64,000 bases of DNA from Aquarana catesbeiana (lineage: Eukaryota > Chordata > Amphibia > Anura > Ranidae): positions 186,572,206 to 186,636,205 of the forward strand of contig NC_133329.1 in NCBI RefSeq assembly GCF_042186555.1. Reading direction: 5' to 3'. The notes beneath the pieces are model-generated. The model did not search any database. It saw only the letters and a list, made by a program, of their open reading frames with translations, and had not been told where the DNA came from. Shown piece by piece: positions 42,786-54,039 of this stretch (its first letter is position 1; every line of letters begins with the position of its first letter). The translations under genes were made by a program, and so were the position numbers.

Positions 42786-42796
42786 TTCACTTTTTA
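42786..42796 (+). repeat. L1 target-site duplication, 5' copy (11 bp)
   Basis: TTCACTTTTTA, matched at 49793-49803 on the other side of the inserted L1; one copy belongs to the Tc1 host sequence. Confidence 0.85.
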
Positions 42797-43919
42797 GGGA
42801 CGTGAGCGAAGAAAGACGCGCTGTGTTGTAGCTCTGCTGTCCCGGACAGAATCCACAGCCATCCTGCTCCAGCGCTCACTGATTCCTCCACCAAACCCTC
42901 CATCCAGGTCCCTGGGCATCCCCTGAGCAGAACCCTGCCTGTCTGGAGAATCCCGGCCGTCCACCCGCCCTACTATCCGGCCCATGGCCGGCTCCATCCA
43001 CCAGGGACTGGCCGCCATCTTGAGGCCTACAAGGCCTGCGGGTCCTCCATGCAAGGCTGCCGCGTAAAGCAAGATGTGTGGCAGCCCCTCCCGAACACAC
43101 CCGTGTCGGCCACCGCGGACTGGAAGGTGAGAATTTGGGAGACCTGGGGGACGCTGGAGATACCCTGCATAGGACTGTGCTCCGGAGACAGAGGTGAGGG
43201 GCGGCCATCTTGCTACACCTTGAGCCCACCAGTAGCTCCCTCATCCCCACTAGGCCAGAACCAAACCCCACGACACTACAAAATCACCCCGCTCATGGGG
43301 GGGACCCAGGCTGCTGAATTAAGAGACTTACCCACTAGAAACAACCCTATCCCCAAATCCAGGTGCAGAAGCCATCTTACTACACCCACACAGGCCAGAT
43401 TTGCTCTCTGCAGAGACGCTGGAACTGCCCAGCAGTTGAGACAGTCTCCCAGGGTCCTTGATTGAGATTCCCCACACTACTTCAGAGGGTGCTGCTCTTT
43501 GCATTGCGGTCAGGGGCAGCCATCCTGCTACACCTCATAGACTGGTTCTCCAAAAGTCCTAGGTGTTTGATCTGTACCCCAACAAGGTCCTGTGTACACC
43601 TCATCGGGCAACATGTAGCCCCACAACAGATTCAGAGCAAGCTATTGCAGTAGGATAGGGGTAATAAGATGAACTAAAGTCATAATCATAACTAAGTGGG
43701 GGCGCATGCGAGACGCGATGCAGTTTACCATCCGTAACTAAGAATTTCATTGATTCAGCGAGGATTTAACACACACGGTTAGGAACAATTACCTTAAATA
43801 ACTATATTTTTTTATAAACATCCCTGCAGTTCATACTAGTGCATGCCGTCGGGCAAGAAGGCGTTCAATCGCCATGCGCAACAGCACTCATACCCACTGC
43901 GCAATAAGGAGCAAAAAAA
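42797..43919 (+). promoter_or_regulatory. LINE 5' UTR with repeated GCCATCTT motifs
   Basis: CpG/GC-rich against AT-rich surroundings. GCCGCCATCTTG at 43011, CGGCCATCTTGCTACACC at 43202, GCCATCTTACTACACCC at 43371 and GCAGCCATCCTGCTACACC at 43517 form a loosely periodic set (about 150-190 nt). GCCGCCATCTTG matches the YY1 consensus, and YY1 sites are known in the human L1 5' UTR. A promoter function is inferred. Confidence 0.55.
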
Positions 43920-44867
43920 ATGGCGCATAAAGGTGCTAGTTCATCGCCTATACAGTCCCCTACAACTGCCAGTGGCCCTCCGCATAAGTCTTCTTCAACA
44001 CATAATAGCAGTGATCTTCCCTCTCAGATCACAAAAGCAGATTTGGACTCCAGCTTAACCAAGATCTATGAAAAACATGTAGACAAAATACAGTATGAAC
44101 TCCAAAAAACAACAAACACACTCACACAAGAAATAGCAACCCTGGGAGGACGCACAGATGTTCTAGAAACCAAACATGATGAGCTATCACTTGCACACAA
44201 CAATCTTAGAAGAGACTTTGAACTGTTAGCTGAAAACCACCCATACTTACAATCTCAAGTGGAAGATTTGGACAATCAAAACCGTAGGAACAACCTGAGG
44301 ATTCGTGGTATTCCAGAGTCTGTCACAGAACTGATGCCAGCAGTATCCAGACTGTTCCACAATCTCCTTCCGGATTTACCTCCATCCTCATTTGTGTGTG
44401 ATAGAATTCATAGGGCCTTGCGTCCTAAACCACCCCCAGACAAACCTTCACGTGACATTATTCTATGCATGAAAGACTTTATCACAAAAGAAAGCATACT
44501 AAGAGCATCTAGGAATATGCATAACATTGAATTGGATGGCACAAAAATTCAAATATTTCCAGACATTTCACAAGCTACCTTGGAAAGGAGACGCACAATG
44601 AAAGAGATAACTTCACTATTACAATCAGCTCACATTAGATACCAATGGGGTTTTCCATTTAAATTAACAGTACCACACAATGGCACCACCTATACAGTTT
44701 TCAACATCTCAGAAGGTAAAGATCTCCTGGTAAAGTTGGGTCTCTTGGATCCAGGTGCAGTTGCAAGACCTCCTACTATTCCTCATACTTCACCTATCTG
44801 GGCCACCCCAGCCACGCGTCATGGACAAGGAAGATGGCGTCCATCATTCAGAAATCTGGATGCCTGA
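43920..44867 (+). CDS. LINE ORF1 RNA-binding protein, 315 aa
   Basis: ATG at 43920 after an A-run. Ser/Thr/Pro-rich N-terminus, then coiled coil at about residues 35-115, then NNLRIRGIPESV marking the RRM-like domain, and the C-terminal domain with YQWGFPFKL. It ends in a basic tail. Comparable in length and layout to the ORF1 at 17444 (312 aa) but clearly diverged in sequence. The frame is intact although ORF2 of the same element is not. Confidence 0.9.
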   Translation: MAHKGASSSPIQSPTTASGPPHKSSSTHNSSDLPSQITKADLDSSLTKIYEKHVDKIQYELQKTTNTLTQEIATLGGRTDVLETKHDELSLAHNNLRRDFELLAENHPYLQSQVEDLDNQNRRNNLRIRGIPESVTELMPAVSRLFHNLLPDLPPSSFVCDRIHRALRPKPPPDKPSRDIILCMKDFITKESILRASRNMHNIELDGTKIQIFPDISQATLERRRTMKEITSLLQSAHIRYQWGFPFKLTVPHNGTTYTVFNISEGKDLLVKLGLLDPGAVARPPTIPHTSPIWATPATRHGQGRWRPSFRNLDA

Positions 44868-45872
44868 AAATAAAGCTGACGCATACCTGCAGCTGAAAGT
44901 TCACCCTTCTCCTGTTTTTTTTTTTTTTTTTCTTCTCTTCCTTCGCAAGGTTCAAAGAACAATTTTTACAGTTCTAAAAATTTACAAGTTTTGAAGTTTG
45001 ATTTACTGTGTTTAGTAAACAGCGGTTCTACACCTTTAAAAGGTATTGGGTAGGTATATCACAGTTAATACTATGCTATCTTATGCAATCTTATACATTT
45101 AACTTTTTTTCTTTTTTTTATTTATGATGTTTTTTCTACTAATTTTTTAGTACATGCATGCATAGTACACAGCATGCTCTTATATTTTTGTCTAAAGAAT
45201 CCTCGCTGAGGCTGATCTGCTCCGCCTCTGCTAGTTTGTTCCCCTACTCATAAAGGACTCCAAAAGCATGGTTCAAATAGTGGATACACTTCTACGACTG
45301 ATCTTGCTATCCATTGTTTTAATGGTGGATGCTCCATTTGTGAGTAATGGACAGTATAGTCCACAACAATAATATTTTCGGTCAGGCAGTGCTTCTCACC
45401 CTGACCCCCAAGCTATAAATAATTTTTCTCATAGTTATACTAAAATACTTTATTTTTACAAAATTTTGAAAAGGTCGAACAAATACTCTCTATTTTACTT
45501 AACGCATGATGATGGTGCATTGTTGTGCAATGCAGCATTGTTATTATCTAGGAGTTCATTATTTCTAGGGTTCTACTGTTCAGGTACCCTAATCACCAGT
45601 GTTCACATGTATAAGTATAATATATTATTTGATATAGAAAGGTCAACAAGAAAATACTTATGCAAGATATTGATGTATATTTCGATATATTGTATTTATG
45701 AAGATATAGATGGCAACACAGTGATCACCAGATTTTTCTCTATCTCAGGTAATTTTTCTTTATTAATGTTATCGTTGTTAACCATATTACTAATACCACA
45801 CCGACTCTGCCATATGCTCTGACCTGGGCCTTGTGATCCATTGCCACTACTTCATAACCATCATCGCTTTCT
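44868..45872 (+). other. LINE inter-ORF spacer (about 1.0 kb)
   Basis: AT-rich non-coding spacer, comparable to the 946-nt spacer of the other L1 subfamily. A poly-T tract at 44918-44931 is the only notable feature. Confidence 0.65.
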
Positions 45873-48800
45873 AACACCAATATAATAGGTCTTCGGGTGA
45901 TTTCTCACAATGCCCAGGGCATTAATTCACCTCACAAGAGAAAGAAAGCTTTTCGCCACTATAAAAGATTGGGAGCGGATATAATCTTAATGCAAGAAAC
46001 TCACTTCACAACAGACAAACACCCTAAATTTTTTGACAAAAGTTTCAGACAATTTTGTTGCACTACTTACAACACAAAATCTAGGGGTGCTGCTATATTT
46101 ATTAGGAACTTGGTGGTTTTTGAGGTTCAGAATGTCTTTAAGGACCCAGACAGTCGTTATTTGATTTTGAAAGGCTCAATTAAAGGATGTTCGGTCACCA
46201 TTGCCTCAGTATATGCTCCAAAATGATGCCCATTCAAACTTTTTCAACAAATTGTTTGATACCCTAGACAATTATCATTCCGCACATATAATAATGGGTG
46301 GTGATTTCAATTTAGCTGCTCATTCCGCTCTGGACAGAAGCAAAGTTGTCCCATCCTCTAAAGCTTTCCTCAAATCTTTGAACAGATCACTATATAATCA
46401 TCAATTAGTAGATACTTGGAGAGCCCACAACATAGGTATCAAATCCTACATATTCTATTCCCACCCGCATAACAGCTTCGCTCGACTTGATTACATCTTC
46501 TGCACCCCAATCCTACTTGCCAATTCCTCTAAGGCAGATATCCATGCATGTCCATGGTCTGATCACCATATAGTCTCCTTTAACACTTCACGCATAGGTC
46601 TAGCCAACACAACACACTCATGACGAATAAACGATTCCTTGCTCACAGATCCATCAAGAAATCAGCACATTCTATCTCACCTTGAGCAATACTTTGCACA
46701 TAACGTAACACCAGACATGTCTCCTACAAATATCTGGATGGCGCATAAAGCGGAAATGAGAGGCCATCTGATAAATATAGTCTCTATTAAAAACAAATCC
46801 AAACTTGCTGATATTAGATCCTTCACAAAAGATCTAGACCATTTATATCACAGAAACAACCAAAACCCATCTAGTGACCTTTTTAAACAGACTCAACAGA
46901 AACGCACTACCTTAGACACAATATTAGCATCGGACACCGAAAAGGCCCTCAGATGGTCTAAAGCCAGATTCTTATTTAACAGCAATTCATATTCCACCAT
47001 GTTCGCTAGAAAACGTAATCAATCTACGAAACCACCCCACACATACAAATTAAGGAACCCATCTGGAAATACGGTGTCCCATCCCAAAGAGGTCATGAAA
47101 CTATTCTTAGACTTCTATAAAAATCTTCTTTCCACATCACAATCATCCCCCAGTCTTCCCTGGACTGGCTTAACAACATTACATTACCCACTCTTTCCAG
47201 GGAACAAAATGAATCTCTCAATGCCCAATGTACAGACATAGAAGTTTGTAGAATCATTGGAACATTAAAGATATCCACAGCCTCAGGCCCAGACGGCTAT
47301 TCCACTTCTTACTATAAAAAATTTGCCTCTACCATTACCCCACACCTTACTAAACTGTATAATAATATCTTACAAGGCGGCCAATTCCCATCTGAAATGC
47401 TATTAGCTAACATGTCCCTTCTTCCCAAACCAAATAAAGACCACTCCACCCCTCAAAACTACCACCCAATATCAGTTATTGACAACAACTTAAAAATATT
47501 TGGCCGTATTTTGGCAGACAGATTATCTGCTGTTATCTCCCCATTAGTTGATCCTGGTCAAACATCATCCCTAACAGACAAATAACAGACAACATACGAC
47601 TAACCACAAATATCATTCAAGACTCCAACATACATTCCAAATCCACATTACTACTTAGTATTGATATACACAAAGCTTTTGACAGTGTTTCCTGGTCATA
47701 TCTTGACACTTTTCTCCCCAAATATGGCATCAACAATGAATTTTTACATGGCTTTAAGGCTCTCTATCACAGCCCACAAACACGTATCAAACTCCCAGGC
47801 AACAACTCTGACTTTTTCCCCCTGACCAAAGGTACAAGACAGGGTTGTCCCCTCTCTCCTCTACTTTTCGTCCTTGCGATAGAACCCCTTGCCTACGCTA
47901 TTAGAAACAACACAGACATTAAAGGATATTTCAAAGGATCCAAAGAATAAAAGCCAAGTCTCTACGTGGATGACGTGCTTCTGTTTATAACCAACCCTCT
48001 TATCTCTCTACCCAACCTAACTAAAACCCTTGCCATCTTCCACGACCTCAACTGGAATGCGGATTCGTTTAGATATCTAGGTATCCAGATTACACCTTCC
48101 TATAAAACATTATACCAAGCAAACTACCCTCCCTTATTTAACAATATTAAAAACCTACTTAAACTTTGGTCATCGTACCAGATTTCATTCTCGGGCAGAA
48201 TAGTGGCCGTAAAAATTATGATATTACCCAAACTTTTATTTTTTTTTAGAGCCCTTCCTCTTATTCTACATAAAAAAACATTAGATTCTTTACAGAGAGA
48301 GATCAACAAATTCATATGGCAAAACAAGAAACCCAGATTTAGCTATTATGTTTAGACACCAAATAAAAGGAGGCCTCAGCATTCCTAACCTTTGGCTTTA
48401 TTATCTATCGTCCAGATTCACCCAATTAGCCCAATGGTATGCCCCTTCACTCCAAATCCCTTGGCTCCGGTTCAAGGAAGAATCTATCCTACCCTACAAT
48501 CTACAGAGACTTCTCTGGTCCAAGACTATCCCACCACAAAAAATAAGACCCTTAAACCTTATCGTCACTCACACCCTTCAACTATGGAACAGACAAGTCT
48601 CTAAATTTAAGTTATCCTCTGACATTCCCCCCTTGGCTTCCTTTCTAGGTGACCCTCATTTTCCCCTCCCAGATAGAGCTCAAGATCAAAACTTTCTAAC
48701 AAATTGGAAGTCACATAACCTAACACATTTAAAATCGCTCTCCCACAACAATTAATTCCTCACTTTCTCCAGTCTACAAATAAAATATGATTTCCCACCT

Positions 48801-49540
48801 ACTGAACTAGAGAACTATACAAATATAAGACAATTCTATCAGAAATATCATTCACTTACACTCCATCTCCCCATACACAATTTGAACAAATTTGTATCTC
48901 CTCCCCTTGTGATAGTGGTTTAATCTCCAGAATATATAAAAGTTTAAATGAGACCAACATGCCTGAGAAATCACATCCCAGGCTATAATGGGAATCAGAT
49001 TTAAATACCTCATTTACTCTTGATCAATGGGATACTATTTGTACAAATCTCCATAAATGTACCAAAACAACCTCGTTTAGAGAATCAGCCATCAAATTGC
49101 TCTATAGATGGTATCTTACCCCTGCTAAACTTAATTCATCTTATCCCTCACTATCCCCACTCTGCTTTAGGGGTTGCCCCTCTCAGGGTACACTTTTACA
49201 TATCTTTTGGGATTGTCCCCACATAAAAAAACACTTGGCATAAGGCTAGCATAATCATTGAAAAAATATCCGGTAGAAAGATTTCTCTTACACCCCAAAT
49301 CTTCTATTCTCCCCTATATAGGATATTCCAATGACTAGCACAGGGCTAATCCATACATTCCTCAGCTCCATTCATTGGGCCATAGCCTTCAGTTGGTGCT
49401 CCAATACGGTACCTTGGCCACAAATTCTCAACCGCATGATGAACATCAAACTTTCTGAAAGAATTCACCACACATTATATGACTCTATGCCCCTTTATCA
49501 TAAAAAATGGACTCTCTGGGATACCACCTCTCTGATTTAG
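45873..49540 (+). pseudogene. LINE ORF2: endonuclease, RT, CCHC region, frameshifted
   Basis: Endonuclease starts with HNAQGINSP near 45900 and shows MQETHF, a frameshift near 46222 (after SVYAP), GGDFN near 46290 and WSDHH near 46556. A stop follows at 46621. RT shows ASGPDGYSTSYY (47283), LLPKPNKD, LSIDIHKAFDSVSW (47658), GTRQGCPLSPLLF (47832) and YVDDVLLF (47963), where FADD is usual. A deletion follows and the thumb region resumes with FRYLGIQI. The C-terminus keeps LCFRGCPSQGTLLHIFWDCP (CX3CX7HX4C). There are at least six frame changes or stops, so no activity is expected. Confidence 0.88.
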
Positions 49541-49792
49541 AAAAATTTCTATCTTATTTTCTTCACCTCCTCTTCTTAACATATAGGTCGTTTTTCTTCC
49601 CTCCACGACAATACTCTTGATTGGCCTGATTATAACACTGTGCATTCTTTCATCTGATTAACCATAATCCTTTTTTATTTCCTGTACAGCATTCACTGTT
49701 AAAGATATTTGTATACATACCTGTACCATCATTGTAATTGCTTTATACCTTGACCTTTTACATAATAAAAGTCATTTGTAAACAAAAAAACT
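49541..49792 (+). terminator. LINE 3' UTR and polyadenylation signal
   Basis: AT-rich; AATAAA at 49764-49769, 23 nt before the element end. Confidence 0.7.
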
Positions 49793-49803
49793 TTCACTTT
49801 TTA
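49793..49803 (+). repeat. L1 target-site duplication, 3' copy (11 bp)
   Basis: TTCACTTTTTA, identical to 42786-42796. Confidence 0.85.
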
Positions 49804-49828
49804 ATACTTGGTTGCAAATCCTTTGCAG

Positions 49829-50703
49829 TCAATTTTCAGCCTGAATTCTGGAACACATAGACATCACCAGACGCTGGGTTTCATCCCTGGTGATGCTCTG
49901 CCGGGCCTCTACTGCAACTGTCTTCAGTTCCTGCTTGTTCTTGAGGCATTTTCCCTTCAGTTTTGTCTTCAGCAAGTGAAATGCATGTTCATTCGGATTC
50001 AGGTCAGGTGATTGACTTGGCCAATGCATAACATTCCACTTCTTTCCCTTAAAAAACTCTTTGGTTGCTTTCGCAGTATGCTTCGGGTCATTGTCCATCT
50101 GCACTGTGAAGTGCCGTCCAATGAGTTCTGAAGCATTTTGCTGAATATGAGCAGATAATATTGCCCGAAACACTTCATAATTCATCCTACTGCTTTTGTC
50201 AGCAGTCACATCATCAATAAATACAAGAGAACCAGTTCCATTGGCAGCCATACATGCCCACGCCATGACGCTACCACCACCATGCTTCACTGATGAGGTG
50301 GTATGCTTTGGATCATGAGCAGTTCGTTTCCTTCTCCATAATCTTCTCTTCTCATCACTCTGGTACAAGAGGCTCACCAATGGTTTACATCTTGTGGTGA
50401 ACCCCCTGTATTCACTCTGGTGAAGTCTTCTCTTGATTGTTGACTTTGACACACATACACCTACCTCCTGGAGAGAGTTCTTGATCTGGCCAACTGTTGT
50501 GAAGGGTGTTTTCTTCACCAGGGAAAGAATTCCTCGGTCATCCACCACAGTTGTTTTCCGTGGTCTTCCGGGTCTTTTGGTGTTGCTGAGCTCACCGGTG
50601 TGTTCTTTCTTTTTAAGGATGTTCCAAACAGTTGATTTGGCCACACCTAATGTTTTTGCTATCTATCTGATAGTGACAGCTCTTTGGATCTCATATTGAG
50701 AGT
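49829..50703 (-). pseudogene. Tc1-type transposase, internal deletion and stop
   Basis: Read on minus. The N-terminal helix-turn-helix is interrupted by a TAG (AVTIR, stop, IAKTLGVAKS), then NTKRPGRPRK with the GRPR motif. The catalytic core lacks about 40 residues, including the segment with the first Asp (LVSL runs straight into LYQSDEKRR). The later part is nearly intact: HGGGSVMAWACMAANGTG, MDNDPKH (second Asp), SPDLNPNEHAF (Glu; usually NPIE). Tc1 transposase is about 340 aa; this frame has 271. Loss of the first catalytic Asp means it cannot cleave DNA, although the inverted repeats could still be used in trans. Confidence 0.92.
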
Positions 50704-50832
50704 TGACAGCAACAGATTCCAAATGCAAATAGCACACTTGAAATGAACTCTGGACCTTTTATCTGCTCCTTGTAAATGGGGGATAATGAGGGAATAACAC
50801 ACACCTGGCCATGGAACAGCTGAGGAGCCAAT

Positions 50833-51054
50833 TGTCCCATTGCTTTTGGTCCCTTAAAAAGTGGGAGGCACTTATACAAACTGTTGTAATTCCTACACCG
50901 TTCACCTGATTTGGATGTAAATACCCTCAAATTAAAGCTGAAAGTCTGCCATTAAAGCACATCTTGTTTGTTTCATTTCAAATCCATTGTGGTGGTGTAT
51001 AGAGCCAAAAAGATTAGAATTGTGTCGATGTCCCAATATTTATGAACCTGACTG
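50833..51054 (-). repeat. Tc1 right terminal inverted repeat
   Basis: Pairs with 42540-42763; 222 bp, ending in CCTGACTG followed by TA. Confidence 0.9.
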
Positions 51055-51056
51055 TA

Positions 51057-51324
51057 AAATCCTTTAATGCAAAGATTTTCAACCCAATACAGTTGTGTGC
51101 TACAAAAATCAGTTTTAGAAACTACTTAAGTATGCAAAATCTATGTGTGTGCTGGGAGTCCCCCCTGGGCACCCCCTGGCCACTGCTGTCATTCTCTGGT
51201 AGCAACTAATCACACACTGGTCAAATACAAAAACTGGGTAGCTCTCATCTTTTGTCCAGATCTGCTCTGCCTCCTGCTGTGCGGCTGTGTAGGGTAGGAC
51301 TGTAAAAAATAACCTATAATGTGA
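51057..51324. other. Short non-coding interval
   Basis: No gene or terminus recognised between the Tc1 end and the minisatellite. Confidence 0.5.
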
Positions 51325-52065
51325 ATGAGGGAGGCTGTGATATAAAGGGGGCTGAGGACACCAATGTAATGCCGTGTACACATGAGCGGACTTTTGACAG
51401 ACTGAACTCCGAAGGACTTTTTGACGGACTTTCAACGGAGTTCCGATGCAACGGACTTGCCTACACACAATCACACCAAAGTCCGACTGATTCGAACGTG
51501 ATGACGTACGACCAGACTAGAATAAGGAAGTTCATAGCCAGTAGCCAATAGCTGCCCTTACGTCATTATTTGTCCATCGGACTAGCATACCGACGAACGG
51601 ATTTTTCGACCGGACTAGAGTCCATCGGAAATATTTGAAACATGTTCTATTTCTAAAGTCCATCTGATTTTTTGACAGCTAAGGTCCGATGAAGCGCACA
51701 CACGATCCAATTGTCCAGCAGATTCATTCTGTCGGACCTTTGCTGTCAAAAAGTCCGGTCGTGTGTACACGGCATAAGGGGCGCTGTGGTGTTAAGAGGG
51801 GTGAGGACACAGATGTGAAGGGAGGACACTAATGTACAGGGGGCTGTGATGTGAAGGGGAGCTGTAATGTGATGACTGTGGTGTAAAAGAGGGCTGTGAT
51901 GTAATGGGGGTCTATGATATGGTTGGGGGCTGGGATGTAATATGAAGAGGGGGTTGTAATGTGAAGGGGGGGACTGAGGACACTGATGTAAAGGTGGAAT
52001 GCTGATGTGAAGGGCAGACTGTGATATGTTGAGGGGGTCTGTGATGAGAAGAGGCGTTAAGGTGT
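51325..52065 (+). repeat. Irregular minisatellite (GGGGGCTGTGATGTGAAG type), split by MITE
   Basis: Degenerate repeats of about 20-30 bp around GGGCTGTGATGTGAAG and CTGAGGACACTGATGT lie on both sides of the MITE at 51370-51774. The left part is short (51325-51369), the right part about 290 bp. Confidence 0.75.
51370..51774. mobile_element. Harbinger-type MITE, 405 bp, TAA duplication
   Basis: Terminal inverted repeats TGCCGTGTACACATGAGCGG and the inverted CCGGTCGTGTGTACACGGCA, flanked by TAA at 51367-51369 and 51775-51777. The ends resemble the 37599 MITE (TGCCSYGTACACA), so the two are related families. Confidence 0.92.
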
Positions 52066-52790
52066 ATATATAGGTGTATCTAATTACCATAGTATACCAT
52101 AGATTATTATAACACTGTCTGACTGTTCAATAGATAACTCGAATAAACTATAAATTGATATGGGTTTGTCTATGAGCTAACGCCCTGACAATTGCCGTAG
52201 GTTCTGGCCCCACCACCTCTGGGGAGCTTCGGTGGGGGACACTTGTTATGTGTGACTCCTTGTAAGCTACATTGAGTGGATCCTTGTCCTCTTCTCGTCA
52301 TCTCATTGTGGCGTGGAGGCGCGCAGAATGGTCTGATGGCTGTGCAGGGAGGTTATGACTGAGAGGTATTTCCAAATGCAGTGGTAATCATGTGCAATGT
52401 GTTACATACATTTTTGCATACATTATACCTTGTTTTTAAACAAATTTGATATATTATTATAAATCTTCTTTTTCTTAGCAAACTCATCCTCTGAAGAGAC
52501 CCCACACATCATGGGTCGAAACGCGTCAGCAACTATTATGCAATAGTCATTAATATATGCTGTGTATAACCCTTTATGTTTGCTATTTCCTGTATTTGGC
52601 ATGGGCATATTCCCATCTGAGCTCATATTTTAACACTCATTCAATAATCCACTTTGACCTCCAATAAAGTTTTGTATTCTTTATTCAATGCCTAATTTTC
52701 TCATTATCTATCTAGCTGCCTAAAAAACCCCCTGGGGGACCCTTCCCATTTTTTCTGCCTACAATGGGGTGAGCAGCACTCTCCTTAGTG
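52066..52790. other. Unassigned interval with hammerhead-like core
   Basis: Apart from 52491-52527, no coding or terminus was assigned. AATAAAG at 52663-52669 could be a polyadenylation signal of the element carrying the ribozyme-like motif. Confidence 0.45.
52491..52527 (+). ncRNA. Hammerhead-ribozyme-like core (Penelope-type)
   Basis: CTGAAGA (52491-52497) fits CUGANGA. Stem II is GACCC (52498-52502) with GGGTC (52513-52517) around a 10-nt loop. GAAA follows, and ACGCGT (52521-52526) is a palindrome that could form an intermolecular stem III, with cleavage expected after GTC. Minimal hammerheads with short palindromic stem III are known from Penelope-like retroelements. Stem I is weak here: only 2-3 pairs around a mismatch. 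No Penelope RT is seen nearby, so this would be a fragment. Confidence 0.5.
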
Positions 52791-53056
52791 TGTCTTCCCT
52801 CTGCTTAAGGTGTATAAAGTAGCCAGAGGACCTCAGTTTTGAGGAACAGCTAAAAAAATTAAACATATTCTGCCTGTAGAAGAGGCGACATGATCAAAAT
52901 ATACAAATCTTTAAATGGTGACTGTATCATTGGACAAAAACTATTTAATCTTTGGTCTCTAAAGGAGACACATGACCACACAATGAATTTGTATGAAAAG
53001 CAATTCAATCTTAAACTGCATAAGGAGCTCTTTACCGTTAGAGTGATGGCAACATA
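52791..53056 (+). pseudogene. CR1 ORF2 C-terminal relic
   Basis: Translates in broken frames to EEQLKKLNIFCL and MIKIYKSLNGDCIIGQKLF, then FNLKLHKELFTVRVMAT, matching the CR1 ORF2 C-terminus (compare RMWNSL region at 15040). It is cut off abruptly by the foldback element at 53062. Confidence 0.75.
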
Positions 53057-53061
53057 AACAC

Positions 53062-53947
53062 TAGACATGTGCATTCGTTTTCGTCCGAATGCATTTTCGT
53101 CCAAATGTCAGGTATTTTCATTATCGTTTTAACAAACGATAACGAACGTGCAGAAACCGAAAACTGAAAGATCCGACATAAACAAATGCTTTATTTTCAT
53201 TTTCATTGCGGCAACAGTTTGATATGATGGTACTTCTACCTCTTGAAATAAGCTCCTTAAACCTAGGCGTTTCTTCCCTATAACAGTTTGATATAGATAG
53301 GAGATTCGACATGACGCTAACAATAGCAATCTGTGTCCATCGAACCTGTGGTTGAATGTGCCTAACCTTAGCTCTATTAGTCCAAGATTATTCTACATAG
53401 AGAGAAAAGATTTGACATAGAGAGAAAAGATTCAACATTATAGAGACAATAGAAAAAAAGGTTGAATGTGCCTAACCTAACTCTATTAGTCCAAGATTAT
53501 TAGACATAGAGAGAAAAGATTCGACATGAAGATTCGACGAAGCAGTTGCCGCGAGTGGACATTTATGGTCAAATGCTCCGCCCATAGGCTATAGAGGAAT
53601 TCTAATGTTGGTTGACTAGTAATAATAATTAATAAATATAATTATTACTAGTGTCATACAACATTAGAATTCTACTATAGCTTGTAGGCAGAACATTTGA
53701 CCGGAAATGTACGATTGCGGTGTTGTACAGTTTAGCTGCTCCGTCAAATCTTCTTAGAACATTCGACAGACATCATAAGCCTTCAATGACAGACCTTAAT
53801 TATTTCGTTTTTTCGGACGAATGCATTTTTTAACGAAACAAAATAAATAAAAACGAATTTCGGGAGTAACTGTAATACATTTATTTTTCAGACGAAAACA
53901 AAATTACGAAACGAAATATTTCAGTGTGCACATAGTGCGCATGTCTA
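53062..53947. mobile_element. Foldback DNA element with TAGACATG termini
   Basis: Termini TAGACATGTGCATTCG and the inverted CATAGTGCGCATGTCTA. A central hairpin has arms 53549-53633 and 53637-53720, about 85 nt each with few mismatches (AATTCTAATGTTG, CTAGTAATAAT). An approximately 110-nt internal duplication starts at 53352 and again at 53461 (GTTGAATGTGCCTAACCT). No coding. A related terminus occurs at 63029. Confidence 0.78.
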
Positions 53948-54039
53948 ATAAACACACACATATGTATCCAACCATGTAATGGCATAGATAGTGGAAGAGG
54001 ATATCCGTTGCAATAACCATTAGTCTCATATAATATGAG

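Larger units (their letters stand above)
42797..49792 (+). mobile_element. Second L1/Tx1-type LINE, 7.0 kb, ORF2 decayed
   Basis: LINE inserted in the Tc1 element with an 11-bp target-site duplication. Order: GC-rich 1.1-kb 5' UTR, ORF1 (open), about 1-kb spacer, ORF2 (frameshifted), short 3' UTR with AATAAA at 49764-49769, ending AACAAAAAAACT. It is a different subfamily from 17155-23549: ORF1 is clearly diverged and the endonuclease keeps GDFN. It is full length yet inactive. Confidence 0.92.
42540..51054 (-). mobile_element. Tc1-type IR/DR transposon split by an L1
   Basis: Ends CAGTCAGGTCCATAAATATT and its inverted form; flanked by TA at 42538-42539 and 51055-51056. Without the inserted L1 (42797-49792) and one copy of the duplicated target it is about 1.5 kb, the normal Tc1 size. 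The long terminal inverted repeats (about 222 bp) each hold an outer and an inner direct repeat (GGTCCATAAATATTGGGACA and GGGACCAAAAGAAATGGGAC), the IR/DR layout. Confidence 0.93.

Noticed and set aside
42797..43700. GC-rich interval as a host-gene CpG island with exons
   Set aside because: It lies inside the target-site-bounded L1 and directly precedes its ORF1, so it is the element's 5' UTR.
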